Assembly (NCBI GenBank): GCA_021300495.1
Contig: JAJTDK010000018.1
Coordinates: forward strand, 1-52,681
Length of the DNA: 52,681 nucleotides
Reading direction: 5' to 3'
Source of the DNA: Limnohabitans sp.
GTDB taxonomy: Bacteria > Pseudomonadota > Gammaproteobacteria > Burkholderiales > Burkholderiaceae_C
Positions 8,368-17,071 of the stretch are shown here, piece after piece; the stretch's first letter is position 1, and every line of letters starts with the position of its first letter. Under the pieces are notes generated by a model. The model was not told the DNA's origin. It searched no databases and saw only the letters and a list, made by a program, of their open reading frames with translations. The translations under genes and the position numbers were made by a program.

Positions 8368-9183
8368 TTAAATGAATTGAAATTGCAAACGGCCAAGTGG
8401 GCCGTAGTCGGCATCGAACACATCGCCCACTTTGGCTGGAACTGGTTTGGTAAAGGAGCCGGCCAACACAATTTGTCCGGCTTTCAAATGCTCGCCCCAT
8501 GGGGCCAACTTGTTGGCAAGCCATGCAATGCCCACCGCAGGATGGCCTTGAACACCTGCTGCCAAACCCGTCTCTTCGACCACGCCATTCAATTTCAAAA
8601 TAGCGCCGCACCATGGCAAATTGCTTGTGAGTGGATTGACTTTTTCTGCACCCATCACAATGCCTGCGTTGGCTGCGTTGTCACTGATGGTGTCAAACAC
8701 TTTGCGCATCACTTTGGTATGGCGGTCAAATTGCTCAATGCGCGAATCGATGATTTCAATCGCAGGCGTAACATAGTCTGTAGCTGCCAACACTTGATCG
8801 ACCGTGACGTCTGGCCCTTGCAGGTCTTTCTTTAATACGAAGGCCAACTCAACCTCTACGCGAGGCACCACAAAGTCTGTGTGGGCAATGCTCAACACGT
8901 GCCCCGGAGTGCAGGTGTACAACATGTTATCTAGCAAGGTGCCGTAATCGGGTTCGTCAATTTGACTGGCCTGCTGCATGGCTCGTGACGTGAGGCCAAT
9001 TTTGTGACCGATCACTTTGCGGCCCTCGGCCAATTGCAGCGCCACCCATGCGCGGCTGACCCGATAGCCATCTTCAATGCTCATACCCGGAAAGCGCTTG
9101 GAAAAGTGCTCTACTTGCTGACGTGTTTTTTGCGACTGCTGCAACTCGGCTGCCAGTTGCGCAATTTGTGCTGAATCAAACAT
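8368..9183 (-). CDS. hpaH: 2-oxo-hept-4-ene-1,7-dioate hydratase
   Basis: 271-residue hydratase of the MhpD/HpaH branch of the fumarylacetoacetate-hydrolase-like fold. It adds water to 2-oxohept-4-ene-1,7-dioate to give the HpaI substrate. Motifs include [44 protein letters not shown] (the ExE metal site), [26 protein letters not shown], and [15 protein letters not shown]. Length is typical (about 265-270). It starts 39 bases after hpaF and ends nine bases before hpaI. MhpD-type enzymes of other meta pathways are similar, but the complete set of hpa neighbours fixes the substrate. Confidence 0.93.
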   Translation of the reverse strand: MFDSAQIAQLAAELQQSQKTRQQVEHFSKRFPGMSIEDGYRVSRAWVALQLAEGRKVIGHKIGLTSRAMQQASQIDEPDYGTLLDNMLYTCTPGHVLSIAHTDFVVPRVEVELAFVLKKDLQGPDVTVDQVLAATDYVTPAIEIIDSRIEQFDRHTKVMRKVFDTISDNAANAGIVMGAEKVNPLTSNLPWCGAILKLNGVVEETGLAAGVQGHPAVGIAWLANKLAPWGEHLKAGQIVLAGSFTKPVPAKVGDVFDADYGPLGRLQFQFI

Positions 9184-9222
9184 AAAGGCTGTCTTTCAAA
9201 ACGGGACGTGTTGTGCGCTTTG

Positions 9223-9678
9223 TTAAAGCGCAGCAAACAAAGGGTGGACATTGCTGTGCTTGTGATCAAACACTTCTGGTCCCACATCGATTTGCAAAGT
9301 AATGCCGATGTGCCTTGTGGCAAACAAATCTGCGAAATGTTTTTTTGTGACTTCCACCAACATTTCACCAGCGCGTTGGTGAGTGGCCTCACTGCGCCCC
9401 TTGCCCATTCGAACATTCAAATAGACGAAGGCGTAGTCTTCTGAACCGCCCTGTGGATTGTGGTCAAACTGCGCGGCCTTGCGCCCAGCTGCGCCGCCAT
9501 CGGCCACCGCGTAGTGGGGCGCAGGATAGGCCATAACGCGTGTGCCACCAGTAGGAAACACTTGCTTGCCGGATTCATCAAGCACGGTGAGCATGGCATC
9601 GGCCAAGTTGCGGCACAAAACTTTCATGTTGGTTTCTGCGTCCAACTGACCGGTATAGAGAATGACCAAATGAGGCAT
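9223..9678 (-). CDS. hpaF: 5-carboxymethyl-2-hydroxymuconate delta-isomerase
   Basis: Tautomerase-superfamily enzyme that isomerises 5-carboxymethyl-2-hydroxymuconate for the HpaG decarboxylation step. The ATG at 9678 was chosen because it gives MPHLVILYTGQLD: the N-terminal proline exposed after Met removal is the catalytic base of the superfamily. The longer reading frame would bury it. With 151 residues it is longer than the ~126 of the enterobacterial enzyme. The extra length includes the stretch PTGGTRVMAYPAPHYAVADGGA. The C-terminal part, FVYLNVRMGKGRSEATHQRAG and ADLFATRHIGITLQI, is typical. It lies between hpaD and hpaH in the operon. Confidence 0.9.
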   Translation of the reverse strand: MPHLVILYTGQLDAETNMKVLCRNLADAMLTVLDESGKQVFPTGGTRVMAYPAPHYAVADGGAAGRKAAQFDHNPQGGSEDYAFVYLNVRMGKGRSEATHQRAGEMLVEVTKKHFADLFATRHIGITLQIDVGPEVFDHKHSNVHPLFAAL

Positions 9679-9694
9679 TGGAAACCTTTCTAAA

Positions 9695-10642
9695 TTACAA
9701 ACGACGTGCACCAGCGGCATACACCGCAGCGGGATCTTTCAAGCTGTTGAGGTTGAGCGCGTATGCCTCGTCGCCTTCTTCTGCGCTCACAGGATGGACC
9801 GGAAACACCACATTGATTTGTCCGGTGCCCGAGCTTGGAAAATAAGGTGTGATCACTTCGGCTTTGCCTTGGTAGTGGTCCCATCCCAGCACACCCAACA
9901 ACATGGCCGTGTCATGCATGAAGCCTTCACCATGGCCTTTGGCGGCGTACTCGGGCAGCATGGCGCAAAAAGTTTTCCAATCGCCTTGCTGCCACAACTC
10001 AATCACGTTGTGGTCGAGCTGTTCTAAAAACGGACTCCACATTTTGTTGGCGTATTCAGGGGCAAGACCATTTTGTGCAAATCGGTGCGACAAAGAGCCA
10101 CTGGCAAAGAATGCAACCTTGCCATCGTAATGTTGCTCTACTGCGCGCCTCATGGCCCAACCCAATTGAGCGCTTTCGCCCAATGAGTGCACCATGCACA
10201 ACGCAGACACTGAGATCACTTTGTAGTGCCTGTCTGCGTTCATGTAACGCATGGGCACCAGGGTGCCATATTCCAAGGCCAAGCTGGTGTGCTCGTGCGC
10301 CAAAGTGGTCACGCCTGCTTCATTGCAGGCCTTGGCCAAGATGTGCCCCAGCTGAGGATTGCCATCGTATTCGTAGGGCATGTTGCTGATGAAGTGGGGC
10401 AACTCATTGCTGGTGTAGTTACCTTTGAAATGCACCGCATTGTTCAAATGATAAGCCGAGTTCACCAACCAGTGCGTGTCAAACACCACGATGGTGTCAA
10501 CGCCTAAAGCACGACAGCGTCTGTCAATTTCGTGATGGCCATCTATGGCGGCTTGCCGGGTGCCTTTTTGCGGCCCATCCAACTCGCTCAAATACATGGA
10601 CGGCACGTGCGTGATTTTGGCCGCAAGTGAAACTTGTCCCAT
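9695..10642 (-). CDS. hpaD: 3,4-dihydroxyphenylacetate 2,3-dioxygenase (LigB-type extradiol dioxygenase)
   Basis: Ring-cleavage enzyme. Non-haem Fe(II) extradiol dioxygenase of the class III (LigB) superfamily that opens homoprotocatechuate to 5-carboxymethyl-2-hydroxymuconate semialdehyde. ATG 10642 starts MGQVSLAAKITHVPSMYLSE, matching the enterobacterial HpaD start closely. The extension upstream in the same frame is unrelated. Candidate iron ligands are in ITHVPSMY and VFDTHWLVNSAYH, with further conserved blocks YTSNELPHFI, LEYGTLVPMRYMN, ASGSLSHRF, LPEYAAKGHGEG and FPSSGTGQ. 315 residues, against ~283 in E. coli, because of a C-terminal extension after NVVFPVHP. It begins two bases after the hpaE stop. 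Confidence 0.95.
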   Translation of the reverse strand: MGQVSLAAKITHVPSMYLSELDGPQKGTRQAAIDGHHEIDRRCRALGVDTIVVFDTHWLVNSAYHLNNAVHFKGNYTSNELPHFISNMPYEYDGNPQLGHILAKACNEAGVTTLAHEHTSLALEYGTLVPMRYMNADRHYKVISVSALCMVHSLGESAQLGWAMRRAVEQHYDGKVAFFASGSLSHRFAQNGLAPEYANKMWSPFLEQLDHNVIELWQQGDWKTFCAMLPEYAAKGHGEGFMHDTAMLLGVLGWDHYQGKAEVITPYFPSSGTGQINVVFPVHPVSAEEGDEAYALNLNSLKDPAAVYAAGARRL

Positions 10643-10644
10643 AC

Positions 10645-12114
10645 TCAAACTCCCCAATGTGGAATGTGGTGCGAACCCATGGACACTGCCACGTTTTTGG
10701 GTTCGCAAAATACTTCGTAACTCCAGGTGCCGCCTTCGCGGCCGGTGCCACTGGCCTTGGTACCACCAAAAGGTTGGCGCAAATCGCGAACATTTTGGCT
10801 GTTCACAAAACACATGCCGGCTTCAACAGCAGCTGCCACACGGTGAGCGCGACCTATGTTTTCAGTCCACACATAACTGGACAAACCATATTGAATGTCG
10901 TTGGCCAATTCAATGGCGTGCGCTTCATCGCGGAAAGGAATTAAGCACGCCACAGGACCAAAGATTTCGTCTTGTGCAATCTTCATGCGGTTATCGACAT
11001 CGGCAAACACCGTGGGCCACACAAAGTTGCCTTTCTTCACACGCTCAGAAAGTTCAGGCGCGTAAGAAGGTTTGTCCAAGCCACCACACAAAAGGGTGGC
11101 GCCCTCTTTAGGCCCAAGCTCAATGTAGCTTTTAACTTTGGCCAAATGCGCTTGACTGATCATGGGGCCCACGATGGTGTTTTCGTCCAGCGGGTCACCC
11201 ACTGAAATGCGTTTTGCACGCTCTGTGAACTTCTGCACAAAGTCGGCATAAATACTTTGCTGTACCAAGATGCGACTGCCTGCTGTACACCGCTCACCGT
11301 TGTTGCTGAAAATCATGAACACTGCGGCGTCGAGTGCGCGTGGCAAATCTGCATCTTCAAAAATCACGAAAGGTGATTTGCCGCCCAGCTCCATGCTGAA
11401 CTTTTTGAGGCCAGCACTTTGCACAATTCGGTTGCCAGTGGCGGTAGAGCCGGTGAAAGAAATGGCGCGCACATCGGGGTGCGATACCAATGGCTCGCCA
11501 GCCTCTTTGCCATAGCCGTGCACCAAATTTAAAACGCCAGGCGGCACACCGGCTTCTAACGCCAGCTCACCCAAACGCGATGCCGACATGGGCGACAACT
11601 CACTCATTTTTAAAACGGCTGTGTTGCCAAAGGCCAAGCAAGGTGCCACTTTCCAAGTGGCCGTCATGAAGGGCACATTCCAAGGGCTGATCAAGGCACA
11701 CACGCCCACTGGATGGAACAGTGTGTAGTTCAAATGGGTCGGTGTTGGGTAGGTATGGCCATCCACACGCGTGCACATTTCTGCAAAGTAAGAAAAATTA
11801 TCGGCTGCGCGCGGCACCAATTGCTTGCCTGTTTGAGAAATGGTTTGACCGCAATCGCGTGTTTCGGTCTCGGCAATGGCAGGGACGTTTTTGGTAATGA
11901 GCTCCCCCAACTTGCGCATGATCTTGGCGCGATCTGTGGCGGGTGTGGCGGCCCATTTGGGAAAGGCGGCTTTGGCGGAGGCCACCGCCTGATTGACTTC
12001 ATTCAAGCCGCCAGATGACACCTCTGCCAAAATCTCTTGTGTGGCGGGATCGCGGGTTTCAAAAGTCTCAGCGCTCGCAACCGAGCGTCCGTCGATTAAA
12101 TGATCTATGCGCAT
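10645..12114 (-). CDS. hpaE: 5-carboxymethyl-2-hydroxymuconate-semialdehyde dehydrogenase
   Basis: 489-residue NAD-dependent aldehyde dehydrogenase that oxidises the ring-cleavage semialdehyde to 5-carboxymethyl-2-hydroxymuconate. Seen in the protein: ISPWNVPFM, the coenzyme loop FTGSTATGNRIV, the general-base Glu242 in MELGGKSPF, the nucleophile Cys276 in NNGERCTAGSR, and the C-terminal EIFGPVACL and RQPFGGTKASGTGREGG blocks. All catalytic residues are present and the length is normal. It lies between hpaG2 (50-base gap) and hpaD. The family assignment to aldehyde dehydrogenases is certain; the specific substrate rests on the operon. Confidence 0.95.
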   Translation of the reverse strand: MRIDHLIDGRSVASAETFETRDPATQEILAEVSSGGLNEVNQAVASAKAAFPKWAATPATDRAKIMRKLGELITKNVPAIAETETRDCGQTISQTGKQLVPRAADNFSYFAEMCTRVDGHTYPTPTHLNYTLFHPVGVCALISPWNVPFMTATWKVAPCLAFGNTAVLKMSELSPMSASRLGELALEAGVPPGVLNLVHGYGKEAGEPLVSHPDVRAISFTGSTATGNRIVQSAGLKKFSMELGGKSPFVIFEDADLPRALDAAVFMIFSNNGERCTAGSRILVQQSIYADFVQKFTERAKRISVGDPLDENTIVGPMISQAHLAKVKSYIELGPKEGATLLCGGLDKPSYAPELSERVKKGNFVWPTVFADVDNRMKIAQDEIFGPVACLIPFRDEAHAIELANDIQYGLSSYVWTENIGRAHRVAAAVEAGMCFVNSQNVRDLRQPFGGTKASGTGREGGTWSYEVFCEPKNVAVSMGSHHIPHWGV

Positions 12115-12164
12115 TTTTTATTCCTAATTTCTGTTCTATTGCTTGCGGTTTTTTGACGCAGAGA

Positions 12165-12938
12165 CTATTCACTTAAGGTGTTAGTCAAATCGCCAACGCC
12201 TTCAATGCTGGTGACAACCACATCGCCGACCTCACAATTCACCACGCCATCGGGCGTTCCTGTCAAAATCAAATCACCAGGCTGCAATGTCATGAACGCG
12301 CTGAAGTACTCAATCAAAGTAGGCACATCAAAAATCATGTCGCGCGTGTGGCCGCTTTGGGTTACTTTGCCATTCACCGTGGTTTGCAAACTCAAATTCA
12401 TGGGGTTGCCATAAGCGTCGTGAATGTCTTTGGCATCGACCAACCAAGGTCCAATGGGCGTGCAGGTGTCACGGTTCTTGACACGGAAGTTGGGTCGGTA
12501 CCAGTTTTCTAAATAGTCGCGAATGGCGTAATCGTTGGCCACGGTGTAGCCACCCACGTAGTCGTACGCGTTTTCTTTTTTCACATGCTTGGCCGTGCGG
12601 CCAATGACCACGGCCAGTTCACATTCGTAGTGCATGTGAGTGGCGTCTTTGGGTCTGCGTGTGAGCGCTTTGTGACCGATGAGCGCGCCTTCACCTTTGA
12701 CAAACACCAGCGGCTCTTCGGGTGCTTTGAAAGCCAATTCTTTGGCATGGTCAGCGTAGTTCAAGCCCAATGCCAAAATGGTTCTGGCCTGTGGCACCGG
12801 CGCCAACGGCGGCAACCAAACCACCTTGTCAAATTTCAAGCGTTTGCCAGCCCAAGGGCTGCGCGTGAGCAACAACTCGCCATTGGACTCAACTGCCTCG
12901 TGCACGGCGCCAGCCCAAGCAATGCGTGCGTGTTTCAT
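12165..12938 (-). CDS. hpaG2: HpaG C-terminal-type subunit: 5-oxopent-3-ene-1,2,5-tricarboxylate decarboxylase / isomerase
   Basis: 257-residue member of the fumarylacetoacetate-hydrolase superfamily, corresponding to the catalytic C-terminal half of the fused enterobacterial HpaG. HpaG decarboxylates 5-oxopent-3-ene-1,2,5-tricarboxylate and isomerises the product. ATG 12938 (MKHARIAWAGAVH) overlaps the hpaG1 stop as ATGA. Key blocks: ILALGLNYADHAKEL, PLVFVKGEGALIG, the metal-binding EcE in MHYECELAVVIG, GYTVANDYAIRDYLENWYRP, TCTPIGPW, and the closing LQPGDLILTGTPDGV. E and D ligands are intact. The reading frame extends further upstream but only inside hpaG1. Confidence 0.92.
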   Translation of the reverse strand: MKHARIAWAGAVHEAVESNGELLLTRSPWAGKRLKFDKVVWLPPLAPVPQARTILALGLNYADHAKELAFKAPEEPLVFVKGEGALIGHKALTRRPKDATHMHYECELAVVIGRTAKHVKKENAYDYVGGYTVANDYAIRDYLENWYRPNFRVKNRDTCTPIGPWLVDAKDIHDAYGNPMNLSLQTTVNGKVTQSGHTRDMIFDVPTLIEYFSAFMTLQPGDLILTGTPDGVVNCEVGDVVVTSIEGVGDLTNTLSE

Positions 12939-13582
12939 GCTGCAGCTCCTACAAATTGATTCACCAAGCTTTCGAAGCCTGGCGCTGAAATTTCCACCAC
13001 ATCGCCCACTTTGGCGCGCGGCCGCTTGCCATCCGGCAGGCAATCACTGCCCAGCAAAAGCACATCGCCTTCTTGAAAGGTCATGAATTCTGAAATGTCA
13101 GCAAGCAGTTTTTGCGATGCACGCACAGTGTCTGCATAGTTCACGCTTTGCACTGTTTGACCATTCACTTTGACAGTGAGCACCACGGCATCGGTTTGAA
13201 CTTCTGCAACTGATTTGGCCTGCGCGCCCACGCCCAAAAAACCATCGACACATTTGAATTTGACGGGCGGCCGGTAATAGCTCTCATGCGGAATAGACAC
13301 ATCGTTGACCAACACACAAGCCACCACATTGGCATTTGCGCCAAAGACCCACGCTAGATTAGCGCCCACATCGACATCAGCGACGTTCGAAGGTATGACG
13401 ATGGTGTTGCCCGAAGCGGTGAAGGTGTTGGCCGTTTTGATGAACAACACGGGCGCTTTGGGTGCGCCTTTGTAAGGCGCCTCGGGCATCTGTGGGGCTC
13501 TGAGGTTCCACTCTCTTTTGAAATTGAGCAGCGCGCCGTAGACGGTGCCAATTGGCCAATAAGGCTTCAAATTGTTTTGCAT
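12935..13582 (-). CDS. hpaG1: HpaG N-terminal-type subunit
   Basis: 215-residue fumarylacetoacetate-hydrolase-fold protein corresponding to the N-terminal half of fused HpaG. Typical wording: GTVYGALLNFKREWN, PYKGAPKAPVLFIKTANTFT, NDVSIPHESYYRPPVKFKCVDGFLGVG, FMTFQEGDVLLLGSD and KVGDVVEISAPGF. In this organism the two HpaG halves are separate, translationally coupled genes (ATGA overlap with hpaG2). The start at 13582 overlaps the hpaR end by 16 bases, so regulator and first enzyme share one transcript. The metal-binding ExE motif of the catalytic half is not obvious here, as expected for the N-terminal half. Confidence 0.9.
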   Translation of the reverse strand: MQNNLKPYWPIGTVYGALLNFKREWNLRAPQMPEAPYKGAPKAPVLFIKTANTFTASGNTIVIPSNVADVDVGANLAWVFGANANVVACVLVNDVSIPHESYYRPPVKFKCVDGFLGVGAQAKSVAEVQTDAVVLTVKVNGQTVQSVNYADTVRASQKLLADISEFMTFQEGDVLLLGSDCLPDGKRPRAKVGDVVEISAPGFESLVNQFVGAAA

Positions 13583-14061
13583 GGTGATGCCATCTCTTCT
13601 GAATTCAATTCGGTACTCAAAGTTTCCAGTTGAATCACGGCGTCTAGCAATTGATACAACTGGGCTAATTTCTGTTTGCCCAACTCACTTTCCATGAAGG
13701 CGTAATGCGCCTCGATGGCCTCTGACAGTTGGGCCACCTTGCGGAGGCCCAAGGCGGTGGCGCGAACCACGGTTCTGCGCGCATCTTGCGGGCAACGACG
13801 CCGCTCAATCAGACCATCTCTGGCCATCCGAGTCAGTACGCCCGTCAAACTCGGGCCTAACAAAAAAGCCTCGCGTGCCACGCGGCCTGTTTCCACACCT
13901 TCGGCGCAGTGGGCGTTTTCACCCAACACGCGCAACACACGCCATTGCTGATCTGACAGGCCATGCTCTCTGAGGCTGGGCCGCGTGTGCGTCATAACCG
14001 CCTCGCGGGCTTGAAGCAGCAAGCGAGGTAAGTTGCGGTGGACGAAGGCTTTTGTTTTCAT
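13567..14061 (-). CDS. hpaR: MarR-family regulator of the homoprotocatechuate operon
   Basis: 164-residue MarR-type winged-helix regulator, first gene of the hpa transcription unit and matching HpaR in place and family. HpaR represses the meta-cleavage operon until an aromatic acid ligand binds. The DNA-binding region is visible: LSDQQWRVLRVLGE, ETGRVAREAFLLGPSLTGVLTRMARDGLIERRRCPQDARRTVV, with the wing in RRCPQDARRT. The C-terminal helix closes the dimerisation domain. A perfect palindrome lies 14-29 bases upstream of its ATG, consistent with autorepression and control of the whole operon. The gene after it overlaps by 16 bases. Confidence 0.92.
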   Translation of the reverse strand: MKTKAFVHRNLPRLLLQAREAVMTHTRPSLREHGLSDQQWRVLRVLGENAHCAEGVETGRVAREAFLLGPSLTGVLTRMARDGLIERRRCPQDARRTVVRATALGLRKVAQLSEAIEAHYAFMESELGKQKLAQLYQLLDAVIQLETLSTELNSEEMASPCKTI

Positions 14062-14074
14062 GGCAATGGTATTT

Positions 14075-14090
14075 ATTTAACATGTTAAAT
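14075..14090. promoter_or_regulatory. Candidate HpaR operator, 16-bp perfect palindrome
   Basis: ATTTAACATGTTAAAT is a perfect palindrome 14-29 bases before the hpaR ATG and about 100 bases before the divergent NMO-like gene. Its size and AT-rich two-fold symmetry fit a MarR-family dimer site. The position would block the leftward hpa promoter and possibly the rightward one. I cannot place -35/-10 boxes with confidence; the site probably overlaps the hpaR core promoter. Confidence 0.6.
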
Positions 14091-14190
14091 GAATTTCAGA
14101 CTTCTGGGAAATCGGGTAAACCCGCTTTTTTCAAACACCTTCGTCTCGGCGCCTCATGTGGTGAGCTTCAAGCCAGTGAATAATTGCGAC

Positions 14191-15115
14191 ATGAACGCAT
14201 CTTTTTTTGACAAGCACAGCATCCGATTGATTCAAGCGCCCATGGCCGGATCGCAAAACCACCGGCTGGCTGCAGCCGTTTTCCTGGCAGGCGGCTTGGG
14301 CAGTATGCCTGCGGCCATGCTCACAGCTAAGCAACTGCAAGACGAACTCAGCGCCTTTAAAGACGCCATCGCAGCGGAAAAGGCGAAGGCAAATGCAAAG
14401 GCCATTCAGTGGGGCGTGTTCTTGCCCGTGAACGTCAACTTTTTCTGCCACACCCCACCCGCCGAACAACTTGAAAAAGAAGCGGCGTGGCGCCAGCAAC
14501 TCACGCCGCTTTATCAAGCCCACGGCATAGATCCTCAGTCTGTTGGCTCTGGTCTTGGCCGCGCACCGTTCAGCGAAGAAAGTTTGAAACTGATGGGCCA
14601 ATTCAAACCCGCCGTGGTCAGCTTTCACTTTGGTCTTCCCAGAGCAGAATGGGTGCAGCAGCTCAAGTCATGGGGCATTCAGATTTGGTCTTCTGCCACC
14701 ACTGATTGCGGCGGGCGGTATTTCCACTGCAGCTGCCGTCAGCGCCGCCAAGGCTTTGGGCGCCAACGCAGTTCAAGTGGGCACCGCTTTTTTAACCAGC
14801 GACGAAGCCACCACCAGCGCATTGCATCGCCAAGCCCTCATGTCAGACGCGGCAAAGCACACCGCTTTAACCAACCTGTTCAGTGGCAGGCCAGCACGCG
14901 GCATTGTGAACAAATTCATGCGCGACTTTGGCCCCCTCAACCCAAAGGCCCCCGCCTTTCCACTGGCCACCGCAGCCGTCGCGCCTTTGCGCGCTGCGGC
15001 AGAAGCCAAAGGGCAGAGCGACTATTCGCCCTTGTGGTCTGGCCAAAACGCATCCGATTGCCAAGCCTTGCCTGCCGCCGACATCGCTCACAAACTCTTG
15101 CAAGGCTGGACTTAA
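14191..15115 (+). pseudogene. Nitronate-monooxygenase-like (2-nitropropane dioxygenase family) gene, disrupted by internal deletion and frameshift
   Basis: FMN-dependent TIM-barrel oxidase of the NMO/NPD family, which oxidises alkyl nitronates. Family length is ~350 residues. From ATG 14191 the first frame reads IRLIQAPMAGSQNHRLAAAV, then PAAMLTAKQLQ, then KPAVVSFHFGLPRAEWVQQLKSWG and WSSATT. The second frame starts at about 14689-14706 with LLPPLIAAGGISTAAAV, then ALGANAVQVGTAFL, and ends LLQGWT at 15115. The missing ~50 residues should contain the EAGGHRG motif with the catalytic His and FMN-phosphate contacts, so the product would be dead even if the frame were restored. An upstream in-frame ATG at 14089 overlaps the operator palindrome and is unlikely. 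It is divergent from hpaR. Confidence 0.78.
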
Positions 15116-15162
15116 GGTGGCTTGTTTTTCATTTGGCAACAGCTCAGTGTTAGGCTTGCGAC

Positions 15163-16548
15163 ATGGCCAAAGATAAAAGCATTTTCACTTGCACCGATTG
15201 CGGCGGTACCACCCCGCGCTGGTTAGGCAAGTGCCCCGCCTGCGGTGCATGGAACACGCTCATTGAAAGCACCGTCGATTCAAGCGGCAGCTCAAAAAAT
15301 AGATACACCAGCCAATTTCAAGCCTTGGCCAAAACCTCCGAGCTCACCAAACTGGGCGACATCGAAGCCACCGACATCGATCGCACCGCCACTGGTTTGG
15401 AAGAACTCGACCGTGCCTTAGGCGGCGGCGTGGTGGAAGGCGGTGTGGTTTTAATTGGCGGCGACCCCGGCATCGGCAAATCCACCCTGCTGCTCCAAGC
15501 CCTTGATGCTTTGCAACGCAAAGGCATGAACACGCTGTACGTCACCGGTGAAGAAAGCGGCGCGCAAGTGGCGCTGCGTTCCAGACGCCTTGGCCTAGAC
15601 AACAGCCAAGTTCAGGTTTTGGCTGAAATTCAATTGGAAAAAATACTGGCCACCCTGCAAACCGAGCGACCCAACATTGCAGTCATTGACTCCATTCAAA
15701 CGGTGTACTCCGACCAACTCACCTCGGCCCCAGGCTCGGTGGCGCAAGTTCGCGAGTGTGCTGCCCACCTCACGCGCGCAGCCAAAGCCACCGGCACCGC
15801 CATTGTCTTGGTGGGCCACGTCACCAAAGAAGGTGCCTTGGCGGGCCCGCGTGTTTTGGAGCACATGGTTGACACCGTCCTGTACTTTGAAGGCGATACG
15901 CACAGCAGCTTTAGGTTGATCAGGGCCATCAAGAACCGCTTTGGTGCTGTCAACGAGATTGGCGTATTTGCCATGACCGAAAAAGGCCTGAAGGGCGTTT
16001 CCAACCCCAGCGCCATCTTTTTGTCACAACACGAAGAGCCTGTGGCGGGCAGTTGCGTCATGGTCACCTTGGAGGGCACACGGCCCCTTTTGGTCGAAAT
16101 TCAAGCGCTGGTCGACAGCGGCGGGCCCAGCCCGCGCAGGTTGTCTGTGGGCCTAGAAAGAGACCGTTTGGCCATGTTGTTGGCGGTCTTGCACAGGCAC
16201 GCAGGTGTGGCTTGCATGGACCAAGACGTATTCGTCAATGCGGTGGGTGGCGTTCGAATCAGTGAGCCTGCAGCGGATCTGGCAGTAATGTTAGCAATCA
16301 CTTCGTCACTTCGTGGCAAGCCTTTGCCCAAGGGTTTCATTGCCTTTGGCGAGGTCGGCTTGGCAGGCGAAGTGCGGCCCGCACCCCGCGGTCAAGAGCG
16401 CCTCAAAGAAGCTGCCAAGTTGGGCTTTACCGTGGCTGTGGTGCCCAAAGCCAACGCGCCCAAAAAGAACGACAAAAACTTTGAAGGCCTCACCATTTAT
16501 CCGGTTGACCGCATTGAAGACGCCATGAACTGTGTGCGGGGACTTTAA
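15163..16548 (+). CDS. radA: DNA repair protein RadA
   Basis: 461-residue RecA-related branch-migration ATPase used in recombinational repair. N-terminal C4 zinc finger with Cys10, Cys13, Cys24 and Cys27 (CTDCGG...KCPACGAWNT). RecA-like domain with Walker A GGDPGIGKST near residue 100 and VTGEESGAQVALR. The RadA-specific KNRFG motif is in AIKNRFGAVNEIG. The C-terminal Lon-like domain includes GGVRISEPAADLAVMLA and FGEVGLAGEVRPAP. Length is normal and all motifs are intact. ATG 15163 is the only sensible start. It is followed after nine bases by a small membrane protein gene. Confidence 0.97.
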   Translation: MAKDKSIFTCTDCGGTTPRWLGKCPACGAWNTLIESTVDSSGSSKNRYTSQFQALAKTSELTKLGDIEATDIDRTATGLEELDRALGGGVVEGGVVLIGGDPGIGKSTLLLQALDALQRKGMNTLYVTGEESGAQVALRSRRLGLDNSQVQVLAEIQLEKILATLQTERPNIAVIDSIQTVYSDQLTSAPGSVAQVRECAAHLTRAAKATGTAIVLVGHVTKEGALAGPRVLEHMVDTVLYFEGDTHSSFRLIRAIKNRFGAVNEIGVFAMTEKGLKGVSNPSAIFLSQHEEPVAGSCVMVTLEGTRPLLVEIQALVDSGGPSPRRLSVGLERDRLAMLLAVLHRHAGVACMDQDVFVNAVGGVRISEPAADLAVMLAITSSLRGKPLPKGFIAFGEVGLAGEVRPAPRGQERLKEAAKLGFTVAVVPKANAPKKNDKNFEGLTIYPVDRIEDAMNCVRGL

Positions 16549-16557
16549 GATCCCGCC

Positions 16558-16980
16558 ATGAACTTTTCAAGAATACTGATCCCGATCGGGGTGATTGCCT
16601 TTGTCGCGGGTGCCTGGCACCAGTACAAATGGCCAGGCGTGGCAGTGTCGACTGGCGCCGTTGTCATGTGGATTTTGTTGCATTTCACGCGCATGGTGAC
16701 CGTCTTAAGCCGGGCCTCCAACAGGCCCGTAGGGCATGTCAGTAGCGCTGTCATGCTCAATGCCAAACTCAAAAAAGGCGTCAACCTGATGCACGTCATT
16801 GCCATGACCAAGTCTTTGGGTGTGCGCTTGTCTGAAGAAAACGCCCAGCCCGAAATCTTCAAATGGACCGATTCAGGTGACTCATTTGTCATTTGCACAT
16901 TCAAAGCGGGCAAGCTTCAGTCTTGGGACATGACTCGGCCCCAAGTGGCAGAAACCGAAGAATCCACTGCTTCTCCCTAA
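16558..16980 (+). CDS. Small conserved membrane protein of unknown function
   Basis: 140 residues with two closely spaced hydrophobic segments at about residues 5-20 and 28-43 (ILIPIGVIAFVAGAWH, VAVSTGAVVMWILLHF). A soluble C-terminal part of about 95 residues follows, including KLKKGVNLMHVIAMTKSLGVRLSEE and FKWTDSGDSFVICTF. I do not recognise a named family. The wording looks like a protein conserved among Burkholderiales that follows radA. It starts nine bases after the radA stop and is probably cotranscribed with it. No catalytic motif is visible. Confidence 0.75.
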   Translation: MNFSRILIPIGVIAFVAGAWHQYKWPGVAVSTGAVVMWILLHFTRMVTVLSRASNRPVGHVSSAVMLNAKLKKGVNLMHVIAMTKSLGVRLSEENAQPEIFKWTDSGDSFVICTFKAGKLQSWDMTRPQVAETEESTASP

Positions 16981-17071
16981 GACCCCCTTAAAGTCAAGGA
17001 AGTCAGGGAAATAAGGCCGATAAGGCTCGTAAAATAAACTCCTTGCGAAACTGGCAACAAAGGACACAACA

